A stretch of 64,000 bases of DNA from Streptomyces iakyrus. GTDB lineage: Bacteria > Actinomycetota > Actinomycetes > Streptomycetales > Streptomycetaceae. The translations under genes and the position numbers were made by a program. The stretch lies in assembly GCF_000717055.1 (NCBI RefSeq), contig NZ_JNXI01000016.1:186001-250000 (forward strand), read 5' to 3'. Within the stretch, counting starts at the first letter, position 1. Every line of letters begins with the position of its first letter. Positions 56,484 to 64,000 of this stretch are shown here, in pieces. The notes under the pieces are model-generated. The model saw nothing but the letters and a program-made list of their open reading frames with translations. It did no database searches and was not told the DNA's origin.

Positions 56484-56579
56484 GTCGGGGGGTGTCCGCC
56501 CGCAGCGGTTGGCGCGTCGACGGACGGTTAGTCGGTACGCAACCCCATCGCGCCGTTCCGAGGACGGACACCCCCCGAC
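56484..56579 (-). repeat. TIR-bounded element, copy 2 (inverted)
   Basis: The reverse complement of the element at 51866-51957 with one difference. Here the inverted ends are longer, GGGGCCGTGTCGG on the left pairing with CCGACGCGGCCCC on the right with one mismatch (whole span 56476-56587). Confidence 0.8.
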
Positions 56580-56685
56580 GCGGCCCCGACCCACCACCCA
56601 CCGTCAGGCGAAGACGCGCACCCCCGCCACGCCGCAGGCAGAACCACACCGCACGCCACCACACCGGAGAGGCTGACACCACACC

Positions 56686-58323
56686 GTGCACGAAGAACTC
56701 ATCGCACAGGCCCAGGCGTGGCTCACCGAGGACCCCGACCCGGAAACCCGCACCGAGCTCGCCCGCCTCATCGACGCCGAGGACCACACCGAACTCGCCG
56801 CCCGGTTCAGCGGCACCCTCCAGTTCGGCACCGCCGGCCTCCGCGGCGAACTCGGCGCCGGCCCCATGCGCATGAACCGCTCGGTCGTCATCCGCGCCGC
56901 CGCCGGCCTCGCCGCGTACCTCAAGAAGCAGGGCCAGGCCGGCGGCCTCGTCGTCATCGGCTACGACGCCCGCCACAAGTCCCACGACTTCGCCCAGGAC
57001 ACCGCCGCCGTCATGACCGGCGCCGGCCTGCGCGCGGCCGTCCTCCCCCGCCCCCTGCCGACCCCCGTGCTCGCCTTCGCGATAAGGCACCTCGGCGCGG
57101 TCGCGGGCGTGGAGGTCACCGCCAGCCACAACCCGCCCCGCGACAACGGCTACAAGGTCTACCTCGGCGACGGCTCCCAGATCGTCCCCCCGGCGGACAT
57201 CGACATCGCGGCGGAGATCGCCGCCGTCCCGTCCCTCACCACGGTCCGGCGCCCCACCGAAGGCTGGGACACCCTCGACGACAGCGTCCTCGACGCCTAC
57301 CTCGCCCGCACGGACGCCGTCCTGTCCCAGGGCTCCCCCCGCACCGCCCGCACGGTGTACACGGCGATGCACGGCGTCGGCAAGGACGTCCTCCTGGCCG
57401 CCTTCGCCCGCGCCGGCTTCCCGGCACCGGTCCTCGTGGCCGAGCAGGCGGATCCCGACCCGGAGTTCCCGACCGTCGCGTTCCCCAACCCGGAGGAACC
57501 CGGCGCGATGGACCTGGCCTTCGCGACGGCACGCGCCTGCGAGACCGCCCCGGACCTGATCATCGCCAACGACCCGGACGCGGACCGCTGCGCCGTCGCC
57601 GTCCAGGACGGCACCGACTGGCGCATGCTGCGCGGTGACGAGGTCGGCGCCCTGCTCGCCGCCCACCTGGTCCGCCGCGGAGCGACCGGCACCTTCGCGG
57701 AGTCGATCGTCTCGTCGTCCCTCCTCGGCCGGATCGCCGGGAAGGCGGGCCTGCCGCACGTCGAGACCCTCACCGGCTTCAAGTGGATCGCCCGCGCCGA
57801 GGGCCTGCGCTACGGCTACGAGGAGGCACTCGGCTACTGCGTGGACCCGGACGGCGTACGTGACAAGGACGGCATCACCGCCGCGCTGCTGATCACGGAA
57901 CTGGCCTCACAGCTCAAGGAGGAGGGGCGCACGCTCCTCGACCTGCTGGACGACCTGGCGGTGGAGCACGGCCTGCACGCGACGGACCAGCTCTCGGTCC
58001 GCGTCGAGGATCTCTCCCTCATCGCGGCCGCGATGAGGCGCCTGCGCGAGCAGCCCCCGACGGAGCTGGCCGCCCTGCCGATCATCCGTACCGACGATCT
58101 CACCAAGGGCACGGCCGAGCTCCCGCCCACGGACGGTCTGCGCTACACCCTCGACGGCGCCCGGGTGATCGTCCGCCCGAGTGGCACGGAGCCCAAGCTG
58201 AAGTGCTACCTGGAGGTCGTGGTCCCGGTCGGGTCGCACGAGGACCTCCCGGCGGCCCGCGCCAAGGCGACGGCGCTGCTGGAGTCGATCAAGCGCGACC
58301 TGTCCACGGCGGCGGGCATCTGA
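56686..58323 (+). CDS. Phospho-sugar mutase (phosphopentomutase/phosphomannomutase type)
   Basis: The 545-residue protein starts with GTG at 56686; GGAGAGG is 14 nt upstream. The phosphoserine loop is VEVTASHNPPRDNGYK, the metal loop NDPDADRCAV, and the last domain has VRPSGTEPKLKCYLE. Full length for the alpha-D-phosphohexomutase superfamily. Between pnp and deoC it is the logical enzyme to convert (deoxy)ribose-1-phosphate into the 5-phosphate, since no deoB-type gene is present. Phosphoglucomutase or phosphomannomutase activity is possible too. Confidence 0.88.
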   Translation: MHEELIAQAQAWLTEDPDPETRTELARLIDAEDHTELAARFSGTLQFGTAGLRGELGAGPMRMNRSVVIRAAAGLAAYLKKQGQAGGLVVIGYDARHKSHDFAQDTAAVMTGAGLRAAVLPRPLPTPVLAFAIRHLGAVAGVEVTASHNPPRDNGYKVYLGDGSQIVPPADIDIAAEIAAVPSLTTVRRPTEGWDTLDDSVLDAYLARTDAVLSQGSPRTARTVYTAMHGVGKDVLLAAFARAGFPAPVLVAEQADPDPEFPTVAFPNPEEPGAMDLAFATARACETAPDLIIANDPDADRCAVAVQDGTDWRMLRGDEVGALLAAHLVRRGATGTFAESIVSSSLLGRIAGKAGLPHVETLTGFKWIARAEGLRYGYEEALGYCVDPDGVRDKDGITAALLITELASQLKEEGRTLLDLLDDLAVEHGLHATDQLSVRVEDLSLIAAAMRRLREQPPTELAALPIIRTDDLTKGTAELPPTDGLRYTLDGARVIVRPSGTEPKLKCYLEVVVPVGSHEDLPAARAKATALLESIKRDLSTAAGI

Positions 58324-58359
58324 GGCCCAGGGCCCGCACCGCCGCTCCCCGCCGAGGGC

Positions 58360-58719
58360 TCAGGAACTCTTCCGGGCGGCCTCCCGCCGCCGCCGCTTGC
58401 CGAGAGGCGCCTGGGAGAGGTCCTCGGCGCTGGACCTGAGGTTCTTGTAGCCGTACCCGCGCTGCTCCAGCCAGGCCCGCGCCGACTCCTCGGCCCGCTC
58501 GGTCGCCTCCAGGATGTCCTCCTCGGCCTCCCCGGAGTCCAGGAAGCGGAACGTGAAGGCGGGCCGCAGGGCCACGTCGTACGTGAGGCTCCCTTCGGGC
58601 GTGAAGGCCGCGCGCAGCACGTCGTGCTCAGCGGCCCTTGCGAGCAGCCCGGCCCGTTGGTCGGCACTCAGCCCGTCGAAAACGCCTCGGACGGTGACAC
58701 GAAAGGTGCGGGTGCTCAT
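58360..58719 (-). CDS. Small conserved protein, DUF6204-like
   Basis: ATG 58719 gives 119 residues: MSTRTFRVTVRGVFDGLSAD, then LTYDVALRPAFTFRFLDSGE, and a Lys/Arg-rich tail (GKRRRREAARKSS). From memory this matches DUF6204, a small family of unknown function in Streptomyces. No membrane helix. Longer reading to 58923 runs through the tandem repeats and is not used. Convergent with the mutase gene, 36 nt away. Confidence 0.78.
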   Translation of the reverse strand: MSTRTFRVTVRGVFDGLSADQRAGLLARAAEHDVLRAAFTPEGSLTYDVALRPAFTFRFLDSGEAEEDILEATERAEESARAWLEQRGYGYKNLRSSAEDLSQAPLGKRRRREAARKSS

Positions 58720-58800
58720 GCCCCGAACCCAGGCTCGGGGAGCACACCGGCTCCACCGGTTTTCAACGAGGCGAAGCACGCCCGGAATCCGGCACCCGAC

Positions 58801-59010
58801 AGAACCGGCGGGGCGGGCCACCCCAGCACCCGCAGAACCACTCAGGCGCCCAACGCCACCCCAACCGGCAGGCGCATCAGCCCACCAGAACCGGCAGGGC
58901 AGCCAGCCCAGCGCCACCAACACCGGCGTGCCAGTCAGCCCAGCCCCAAAACCGCCGGGCCGTCAGCCCCGCGGCACCAGCACCGGCCGATCCATCACCC
59001 CAGTGCCACA
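58801..59010. repeat. Seven degenerate 24-33 bp tandem units
   Basis: Units begin AGAACCGGC, AGAACCACT, AACCGGCAG, AGAACCGGC, AACACCGGC, AAAACCGCC and AGCACCGGC, and most end CAGCGCCACC or similar. They fill the gap between the small conserved gene and the PH-domain gene and run into the last codons of the latter. Possible termination or structural role. Confidence 0.65.
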
Positions 59011-59699
59011 AGAATCAGCACCAACACAGCCCCCGCAACCGCCGGCGCCAGCACCTCGTACGCCCACCGCACCGTCACCTCGCCCCGCGCCGACTCCGCC
59101 TGCCGCCGCGCCTCGTGCAGCCCCCGCAGGTCGTCCATGATGCGGTCGGTCTCCGCCCGCACGGGCCCGTCCGACAGCGGCTCCCGGCTGAAGCCGTGCC
59201 GCAGCCCCTCGGTCGTGCCGAGCACGCTGCCGCGGCCCTCGTCCCGCCCCGTCTGCCGCCGCGCCTGCGCCGTCGCCCGCATCTCCCGCCGCGCGGCCTT
59301 CTTGCGCGCGCGCAGCGACACCGGCACGGCCCACAGCTGGTACTTCGCACCGGACTCCGTGAGGACCTCGTTCGAGTAGGCGGAGCGCAGCGAGGCGACC
59401 TGCCCCCAGGGCACGACGACGATGCGGAACGGGTTGCGGATCCGCAGCCGGTCGTCGCCGGCGTACACGGCCGGGCGCAGGGTGAAGGCGACGACCAACG
59501 GCACGACGAGGAGCAGCAGGGCGAGCGCTAGCCACGGCGTGCGCCCCTCCCCGGAGATCACTGCGTCGACGCCGAGCCATCCGGCGATGCCGAGCAGCAT
59601 CACACCACCGGCGATGGCCGGGGCCGACCGGTACACCCGGTCCTTGGACTCGGGCTCCGCGGGCGGCGGCGTCGGCGCCTGGGAATCGGGGCTCGTCAT
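58995..59699 (-). CDS. PH-domain membrane protein
   Basis: The 234-residue protein starts at ATG 59699. After a Pro-rich start come two membrane helices (about 27-48, 56-75), then a bacterial PH domain (VYAGDDRLRIRNPFRIVVVP, with ALRSAYSNEVLTE-like SLRSAYSNEVLTES), an Arg-rich linker and a third helix at the C-terminus (LAPAVAGAVLVLILVALG). Such proteins are common near basic metabolism genes in Streptomyces; function unknown. The stop codon lies inside the tandem repeat zone. Confidence 0.85.
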   Translation of the reverse strand: MTSPDSQAPTPPPAEPESKDRVYRSAPAIAGGVMLLGIAGWLGVDAVISGEGRTPWLALALLLLVVPLVVAFTLRPAVYAGDDRLRIRNPFRIVVVPWGQVASLRSAYSNEVLTESGAKYQLWAVPVSLRARKKAARREMRATAQARRQTGRDEGRGSVLGTTEGLRHGFSREPLSDGPVRAETDRIMDDLRGLHEARRQAESARGEVTVRWAYEVLAPAVAGAVLVLILVALG

Positions 59700-59814
59700 G
59701 TCTCGATTCTGCCGGACCGGTCCGCGCGTCCCTCATCCACGTCCCCCACGTCACCCCACGTCACCCCGCGCCCGAGCACGACCGCCGGATCCACCCCGGG
59801 AGAAACCGGGGGGC

Positions 59815-59843
59815 TGTACAGCCGCTACGCGCGTAGATATGCT
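59815..59843 (+). promoter_or_regulatory. deoC promoter with CTACGCGCGTAG operator
   Basis: TGTACA (59815-59820), a 17-nt spacer and TATGCT (59838-59843) form a promoter, and the perfect palindrome CTACGCGCGTAG (59825-59836) fills the spacer. The predicted start is 59850, the first base of the GTG. A repressor here would occlude RNA polymerase. Confidence 0.7.
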
Positions 59844-59849
59844 CGTCTG

Positions 59850-60818
59850 GTGACCATGCCCAGTTCTGCACTCACCGCAGCTCACCCCCTCAAGGACGTC
59901 GCCGCGTCCGACAGCGCGCTGCGCCGCTTCCTCCACGGGCTCCCCGGCGTCGACGCGGTCGGGCTCGAAGGCCGTGCGGCCTCGCTCGGCACCCGTTCGA
60001 TCAAGACGACCGCCAAGGCGTACGCCATCGACCTCGCCATCTCGATGGTCGACCTGACGACGCTCGAAGGCGCGGACACCCCGGGCAAGGTCCGGGCGCT
60101 CGGCGCGAAGGCGGTCAAGCCCGACCCGACGGACCGTACGACGCCGTCCACGGCGGCGGTCTGCGTCTACCCCGACATGGTGTCCGTGGCCAAGGAGGCC
60201 GTCGCCGGCTCCGGCGTGAAGGTCGCCTCGGTGGCCACGGCGTTCCCGGCCGGCCGCGCCGCGCTGGACGTCAAGCTGGCCGACGTCCGTGACGCCGTCG
60301 CCGCGGGCGCCGACGAGATCGACATGGTCATCGACCGCGGGGCGTTCCTCTCGGGTCGATACTTGAAGGTGTACGACGAGATCACCGCCGTGAAGGAGGC
60401 CTGCGGGACATCGGCCCGCCTGAAGGTCATCTTCGAGACGGGCGAGCTCTCGACGTACGACAACATCCGCCGCGCGAGCTGGCTCGGGATGCTGGCGGGC
60501 GCGGACTTCATCAAGACCTCCACCGGCAAGGTCGCGGTGAACGCCACTCCCGCGAACACCCTCCTCATGCTGGAGGCCGTCCGCGACTTCCGCGCCCAGA
60601 CCGGCATCCAGGTCGGTGTGAAGCCGGCCGGCGGCATCCGCACCTCCAAGGACGCCATCAAGTTCCTGGTGCTGGTCAACGAGACGGCGGGCGAGGACTG
60701 GCTGGACAGCCACTGGTTCCGCTTCGGCGCCTCCTCGCTGCTGAACGACCTGCTGATGCAGCGCCAGAAGCTGGCCACCGGCCGCTACTCCGGTCCCGAC
60801 TACGTGACGGTGGACTGA
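59850..60818 (+). CDS. deoC: Deoxyribose-phosphate aldolase
   Basis: The start is GTG 59850, predicted to be leaderless; ATG 59856 is an alternative. 322 residues. The class I aldolase has the Schiff-base Lys in ADFIKTSTGK (Lys222) and a second Lys in VGVKPAGGIRT, with DEIDMVIDRGAFL (Asp). It cleaves 2-deoxyribose-5-phosphate to acetaldehyde and glyceraldehyde-3-phosphate. The next gene, an aldehyde dehydrogenase 5 nt later, can oxidise the acetaldehyde. It lies in the same pathway as pnp and shares its operator. Confidence 0.94.
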   Translation: MTMPSSALTAAHPLKDVAASDSALRRFLHGLPGVDAVGLEGRAASLGTRSIKTTAKAYAIDLAISMVDLTTLEGADTPGKVRALGAKAVKPDPTDRTTPSTAAVCVYPDMVSVAKEAVAGSGVKVASVATAFPAGRAALDVKLADVRDAVAAGADEIDMVIDRGAFLSGRYLKVYDEITAVKEACGTSARLKVIFETGELSTYDNIRRASWLGMLAGADFIKTSTGKVAVNATPANTLLMLEAVRDFRAQTGIQVGVKPAGGIRTSKDAIKFLVLVNETAGEDWLDSHWFRFGASSLLNDLLMQRQKLATGRYSGPDYVTVD

Positions 60819-60823
60819 TCACC

Positions 60824-62260
60824 ATGGCATCGGTATTCGAATACGCCCCGGCCCCCGAGTCTCGCGCGATCGCCGACATCGCGCCCTCGTACGGCCTGTT
60901 CATCGACGGCGAGTTCGTCGAAGCGGCGGACGGCAAGGTCTTCAAGACCGTCTCCCCGTCCACCGAGGAGGTCCTCTCCGAGGTCGCCCGGGCCGGTTCC
61001 GAGGACGTCGACCGCGCGGTGAAGGCCGCGCGCCGGGCCTTCGAGAAGTGGTCGGCGCTCCCGGGCGCGGAGCGCGCGAAGTACCTCTTCCGTATCGCCC
61101 GCATCATCCAGGAGCGCTCCCGCGAGCTCGCCGTCCTCGAAACCCTGGACAACGGCAAGCCGATCAAGGAGACGCGCGACGCCGACCTGCCCCTGGTCGC
61201 CGCGCACTTCTTCTACTACGCGGGCTGGGCCGACAAGCTCGATCACGCCGGCTACGGGGCGAACCCGAGGCCGCTGGGCGTGGCAGGCCAGGTCATCCCC
61301 TGGAACTTCCCCCTCCTGATGCTGGCGTGGAAGATCGCCCCGGCCCTCGCGACCGGCAACACGGTCGTCCTGAAGCCGGCCGAGACCACCCCCCTGTCGG
61401 CGCTGTTCTTCGCGGACATCTGCCGCCAGGCGGGCCTGCCCAAGGGCGTCGTCAACATCCTCCCGGGCTACGGCGACGCCGGCGCCGCGCTGGTGTCCCA
61501 CCCGGAGGTGAACAAGGTCGCCTTCACCGGCTCCACGGCCGTCGGCAAGGAGATCGCCCGCACGGTCGCGGGCACGCGCAAGAAGGTCACGCTGGAGCTG
61601 GGCGGCAAGGGCGCCAACATCGTCTTCGACGACGCTCCGATCGACCAGGCTGTCGAGGGCATCGTCAACGGCATCTTCTTCAACCAGGGCCAGGTCTGCT
61701 GCGCGGGCAGCCGCCTGCTGGTGCAGGAGTCGATCCAGGAGGAGCTGCTCGACTCCCTCAAGCGCCGTCTGTCGACGCTGCGCCTCGGCGACCCGCTGGA
61801 CAAGAACACCGACATCGGCGCGATCAACTCCGAGGAGCAGCTCACGCGCATCACCTCGCTCGTCGAGCAGGGCGAGGCGGAGGGTGCCGAGCGCTGGTCC
61901 CCGGCGTGCGAACTGCCCGAGAGCGGCTACTGGTTCGCCCCGACGCTGTTCACGAACGTCACCCAGGCGCACACCGTCGCCCGGGACGAGATCTTCGGCC
62001 CGGTGCTGTCGGTGCTGACGTTCCGCACGCCGGACGAGGCGGTCGCCAAGGCCAACAACACGCCGTACGGCCTGTCCGCCGGCATCTGGACGGAGAAGGG
62101 CTCGCGCATCCTGGCGGTCGCGAACAAGCTCCGCGCGGGTGTCGTCTGGTCCAACACGTTCAACAAGTTCGACCCGACGTCGCCGTTCGGCGGCTACAAG
62201 GAGTCGGGCTTCGGCCGCGAGGGCGGCCGCCACGGCCTGGAGGCGTACCTCGATGTCTGA
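60824..62260 (+). CDS. Aldehyde dehydrogenase, ALDH16-type catalytic part
   Basis: ATG 60824 is 5 nt after deoC; 478 residues. Complete catalytic ALDH: NAD-binding half with PWNFPLLMLAWKIAPALATG, Glu in TLELGGKGAN, and catalytic Cys292 in NQGQVCCAG. It probably turns acetaldehyde from DeoC into acetate, with NAD. Its stop overlaps the start of the next ALDH-like gene by 8 nt. The two together have the size and order of the two-domain ALDH16 proteins. Translational coupling is likely. Confidence 0.92.
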   Translation: MASVFEYAPAPESRAIADIAPSYGLFIDGEFVEAADGKVFKTVSPSTEEVLSEVARAGSEDVDRAVKAARRAFEKWSALPGAERAKYLFRIARIIQERSRELAVLETLDNGKPIKETRDADLPLVAAHFFYYAGWADKLDHAGYGANPRPLGVAGQVIPWNFPLLMLAWKIAPALATGNTVVLKPAETTPLSALFFADICRQAGLPKGVVNILPGYGDAGAALVSHPEVNKVAFTGSTAVGKEIARTVAGTRKKVTLELGGKGANIVFDDAPIDQAVEGIVNGIFFNQGQVCCAGSRLLVQESIQEELLDSLKRRLSTLRLGDPLDKNTDIGAINSEEQLTRITSLVEQGEAEGAERWSPACELPESGYWFAPTLFTNVTQAHTVARDEIFGPVLSVLTFRTPDEAVAKANNTPYGLSAGIWTEKGSRILAVANKLRAGVVWSNTFNKFDPTSPFGGYKESGFGREGGRHGLEAYLDV

Positions 62261-63140
62261 TGCACGACTGTCGGTGTTCAAGACCTACAAGCTGTACGTC
62301 GGCGGGAAGTTCCCGCGTTCCGAGAGCGGCCGGGTGTACGAGGTGACGGACTCGAAGGGCAAGTGGCTGGCCAACGCGCCTCTGTCCTCCCGCAAGGACG
62401 CCCGTGACGCGGTCGTCGCGGCGCGCAAGGCGTTCGGCGGATGGTCCGGGGCGACGGCGTACAACCGCGGTCAGGTTCTCTACCGGGTCGCCGAGATGCT
62501 GGAGGGCCGCCGCGACCAGTTCGTGCGCGAGGTGGCCGACGCGGAGGGGCTGTCGAAGTCCAAGGCCGCGGCGGTCGTGGACGCGACGATCGACCGCTGG
62601 GTCTGGTACGCGGGCTGGACCGACAAGATCGCCCAGGTGGTCGGCGGCGGCAACCCGGTCGCGGGCCCGTTCTTCAACTTGTCCTCCCCCGAGCCTACGG
62701 GCGTGGTCGCCGTCCTGGCACCCCAGGAGTCGTCCTTCCTGGGCCTGGTGTCGGTGCTCGCCCCGGTGATCGCGACGGGCAACACGGCGGTGGTGGTGGC
62801 CAGCGAGAACGCCCCGCTGCCCGCCCTGTCCCTGGCCGAGGTCCTGGCCACTTCGGACGTCCCCGGCGGCGTGGTCAACGTCCTGTCGGGCCGCACGGCG
62901 GAGATCGCGGCCCCGCTCGCCGCCCACCAGGACGTCAACGCGATCGACCTCGCGGGCGCCGACGAGGTCCTCGCGAAGGAGCTGGAGATCGCCGCGGCCG
63001 ACAACCTCAAGCGGGTTCTCCGTCCACAGCCTGTGGATTACACGCAGACGCCCGGCACCGACCGCATGACGGCGTTCCTGGAGACGAAGACGGTCTGGCA
63101 CCCCACGGGCTCGCTGGGCGCGTCGGGTTCGTCGTACTGA
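62253..63140 (+). CDS. ALDH-like protein without catalytic domain (ALDH16 C-terminal type)
   Basis: ATG 62253 overlaps the previous stop by 8 nt; 295 residues. It begins like an ALDH (YKLYVGGKFPRSESGRVYEV, then NLSSPEPTGVVAVLAPQE), but ends about where the catalytic domain would start, so neither the catalytic Glu nor the Cys is present. The usual ALDH is near 480 residues. In ALDH16 enzymes a second, non-catalytic ALDH-like domain of about 300 residues follows the active one. This gene looks like that domain as a separate chain, probably forming a complex with its neighbour. It is not a broken gene, since its C-terminal end is well formed. Confidence 0.82.
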   Translation: MSDARLSVFKTYKLYVGGKFPRSESGRVYEVTDSKGKWLANAPLSSRKDARDAVVAARKAFGGWSGATAYNRGQVLYRVAEMLEGRRDQFVREVADAEGLSKSKAAAVVDATIDRWVWYAGWTDKIAQVVGGGNPVAGPFFNLSSPEPTGVVAVLAPQESSFLGLVSVLAPVIATGNTAVVVASENAPLPALSLAEVLATSDVPGGVVNVLSGRTAEIAAPLAAHQDVNAIDLAGADEVLAKELEIAAADNLKRVLRPQPVDYTQTPGTDRMTAFLETKTVWHPTGSLGASGSSY

Positions 63141-63171
63141 GCCGGTCGCACCGAGCCACCCCTCACAGGCC

Positions 63172-63211
63172 GAAGCCCCGGCCCTCCTCCGTCCGGGAGG
63201 GCCGGGGCTTC
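63172..63211 (+). terminator. Terminator after the deoC-ALDH operon
   Basis: A perfect 16-bp stem (GAAGCCCCGGCCCTCC at 63172-63187 with its complement at 63196-63211) and an 8-nt loop, 32 nt past the last stop. Confidence 0.8.
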
Positions 63212-63267
63212 TCCGTGTGCGCGGCGCCCCGGATGCCGGTACCGCTCGAAGCCCGGGTAGCGATGAA

Positions 63268-63663
63268 CTACCGCGAGAGCGGCTCGTTCAGGCGCTCCAC
63301 CACCGGCATGCCTCCGATCGACGGCGCCTGGGCCACCGGCCCCGTCACCTCACGGGACGTCATCGGCTTGAAGTCGGCGACCTCGGTGCCGACGCTGTTG
63401 TCGAGCGGGTCGACTCCCGTTCCGGCGAGGGGATTGGGCTTGAGGCCCGTGACCGTGCCGGTGGTGTAGGCGAGGGTGTCGCTCGCTGCCTGGAGGCCGG
63501 CCCGGGGGTCGGTCTTCCCCAGGGAGGTGTGGACCATGTCCAGGACCGAGCCGGTGCCCGCCGCGGCCGTCGCCGCGCCCGCTCCCAGCGCCATGCCCGC
63601 GGTCACGAGGACGGCCAGGGCACGCTGGGCGGTCGGCTTCTTGGGTGAGTCGTGTCGGGCCAT
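63268..63663 (-). CDS. Small secreted protein of unknown function
   Basis: ATG 63663 follows AAGGTGG by about 5 nt; 131 residues. A positively charged start (MARHDSPKKPTAQR) leads into a hydrophobic signal run (ALAVLVTAGMALGAGAATAAA). The mature part is about 95 residues with no clear domain; it ends VVERLNEPLSR. The extension to 63801 is not used. Divergent from the uridine kinase-like gene. Function unknown. Confidence 0.75.
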   Translation of the reverse strand: MARHDSPKKPTAQRALAVLVTAGMALGAGAATAAAGTGSVLDMVHTSLGKTDPRAGLQAASDTLAYTTGTVTGLKPNPLAGTGVDPLDNSVGTEVADFKPMTSREVTGPVAQAPSIGGMPVVERLNEPLSR

Positions 63664-63788
63664 CACTGCCACCTTTTGACGCTGTGAGTAATCAGAACGA
63701 CACGAAGGGTAGTTGAGATGTGACGCGCGCATCAAAGACGACCCGCGGGGTCGTACGGCCCCCGGTGGATGCCTCACACTGGTGTCCC

Positions 63789-64000
63789 GTGAGTTCTCCA
63801 CTGCCCATATCGACGCGAGTCGTGCTGCTCTGCGGCCCTTCCGGCTCCGGCAAGTCCCTCCTCGCGGCCCGCTCCGGCCTCCCGGTGCTGCGGCTCGACG
63901 ACTTCTACAAGGAGGGCGACGACCCGACGCTGCCGCTCGTGCCGGAGAGCTCCGACATCGACTGGGACCATCCGGACTCGTGGGACGCGGACACGGCCGT
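63789..64000 (+). CDS. Uridine kinase-like NTPase (5' part, cut by the window end)
   Basis: GTG 63789 opens a frame that runs off the window; about 70 residues are seen. The P-loop CGPSGSGKSLLAAR and the following LDDFYKEGDDPTLPL are typical of uridine kinase family proteins. It would phosphorylate a nucleoside or related substrate, which fits the salvage genes to its left. The C-terminal part is outside the window. The start is supported by the frame, with no obvious ribosome site. Confidence 0.8.
   Translation, partial: MSSPLPISTRVVLLCGPSGSGKSLLAARSGLPVLRLDDFYKEGDDPTLPLVPESSDIDWDHPDSWDADTA

Larger units (their letters stand above)
56294..56685. other. 392-nt gap with dispersed repeats
   Basis: Non-coding. 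It contains the copy of the GTTCCCCGCG repeat (56331-56363) and the TIR element copy 2 (56484-56579). The last 100 nt, rich in CACC and ACC, lead the mutase gene. Confidence 0.6.

Noticed and set aside
63027..63043. Inverted TCCACAG/CTGTGGA pair resembling DnaA boxes
   Set aside because: It lies inside the ALDH-like coding frame and is alone.
62253..63140. Treating the short ALDH-like gene as a truncated pseudogene
   Set aside because: It is translationally coupled, has a well-formed end, and its size fits the non-catalytic ALDH16 domain.

Overview
The window is very GC-rich (roughly 70% or more), with GTG and TTG starts, purine-rich ribosome sites and a gene set typical of a Streptomyces chromosome: mycothiol conjugate amidase, the actinobacterial acyl-CoA carboxylase set (alpha, beta and a tiny epsilon subunit), adenylate cyclase, a GAF-GGDEF cyclase, histidine ammonia-lyase with a Cys-Ser-Gly prosthetic-group motif, a LAxTG sortase substrate and an AfsR-like NB-ARC/TPR protein. 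No transposase, phage, CRISPR or tRNA gene was found. It looks like a stable core-chromosome segment with small non-coding repeats in several gaps.

Layout. 1-1.5 kb: a TetR regulator and a Mut7-C RNase-like protein. 1.5-8.05 kb (minus): a tightly overlapping set of a processive GT2, a GT39-like transferase, a GT2-GtrA protein and a secreted galactose-oxidase-type copper radical enzyme, probably an extracellular glycan synthesis and oxidation system. 8.2-13.6 kb: a YyaL-type protein and a large NB-ARC/TPR protein. 14-18.4 kb: Mca, DUF4307 protein, GreA and a DrrAB-type ABC exporter. 18.5-24.6 kb: IlvA, a MarR regulator, a sigma-factor-like/membrane-protein pair, MetB, an unknown membrane-anchored protein and MsrA. 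24.6-31.3 kb: AI-2E family transporter, DUF4389 and DUF5829-like proteins, a frameshifted NAD(P)-binding gene, a VOC protein, and an alcohol dehydrogenase divergent from an XRE regulator. 31.4-39.6 kb: subtilase, MacB-type ABC pair, L,D-transpeptidase lipoprotein, small conserved protein and a sortase E-type substrate.

39.6-45.4 kb holds HutH, the GGDEF protein, an enoyl-CoA hydratase and the cAMP cyclase. 45.5-51.8 kb is a biotin-carboxylase block: BirA faces the pccB-accE-small membrane protein-maf series, followed by accA2. BirA would biotinylate AccA2, whose biotin then serves PccB in making methylmalonyl-CoA or malonyl-CoA.

52.2-64 kb is a nucleoside-salvage neighbourhood: DeoR-type regulator, flavin disulfide-reductase homologue, purine nucleoside phosphorylase, phosphohexo/pentomutase, DeoC, an aldehyde dehydrogenase with a translationally coupled ALDH-like partner, and the start of a uridine kinase-like gene. 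Together these can take purine deoxynucleosides to deoxyribose-1-P, deoxyribose-5-P, acetaldehyde plus glyceraldehyde-3-P, and then acetate. The pnp and deoC promoters carry the same perfect 12-bp palindrome, pointing to a shared repressor.
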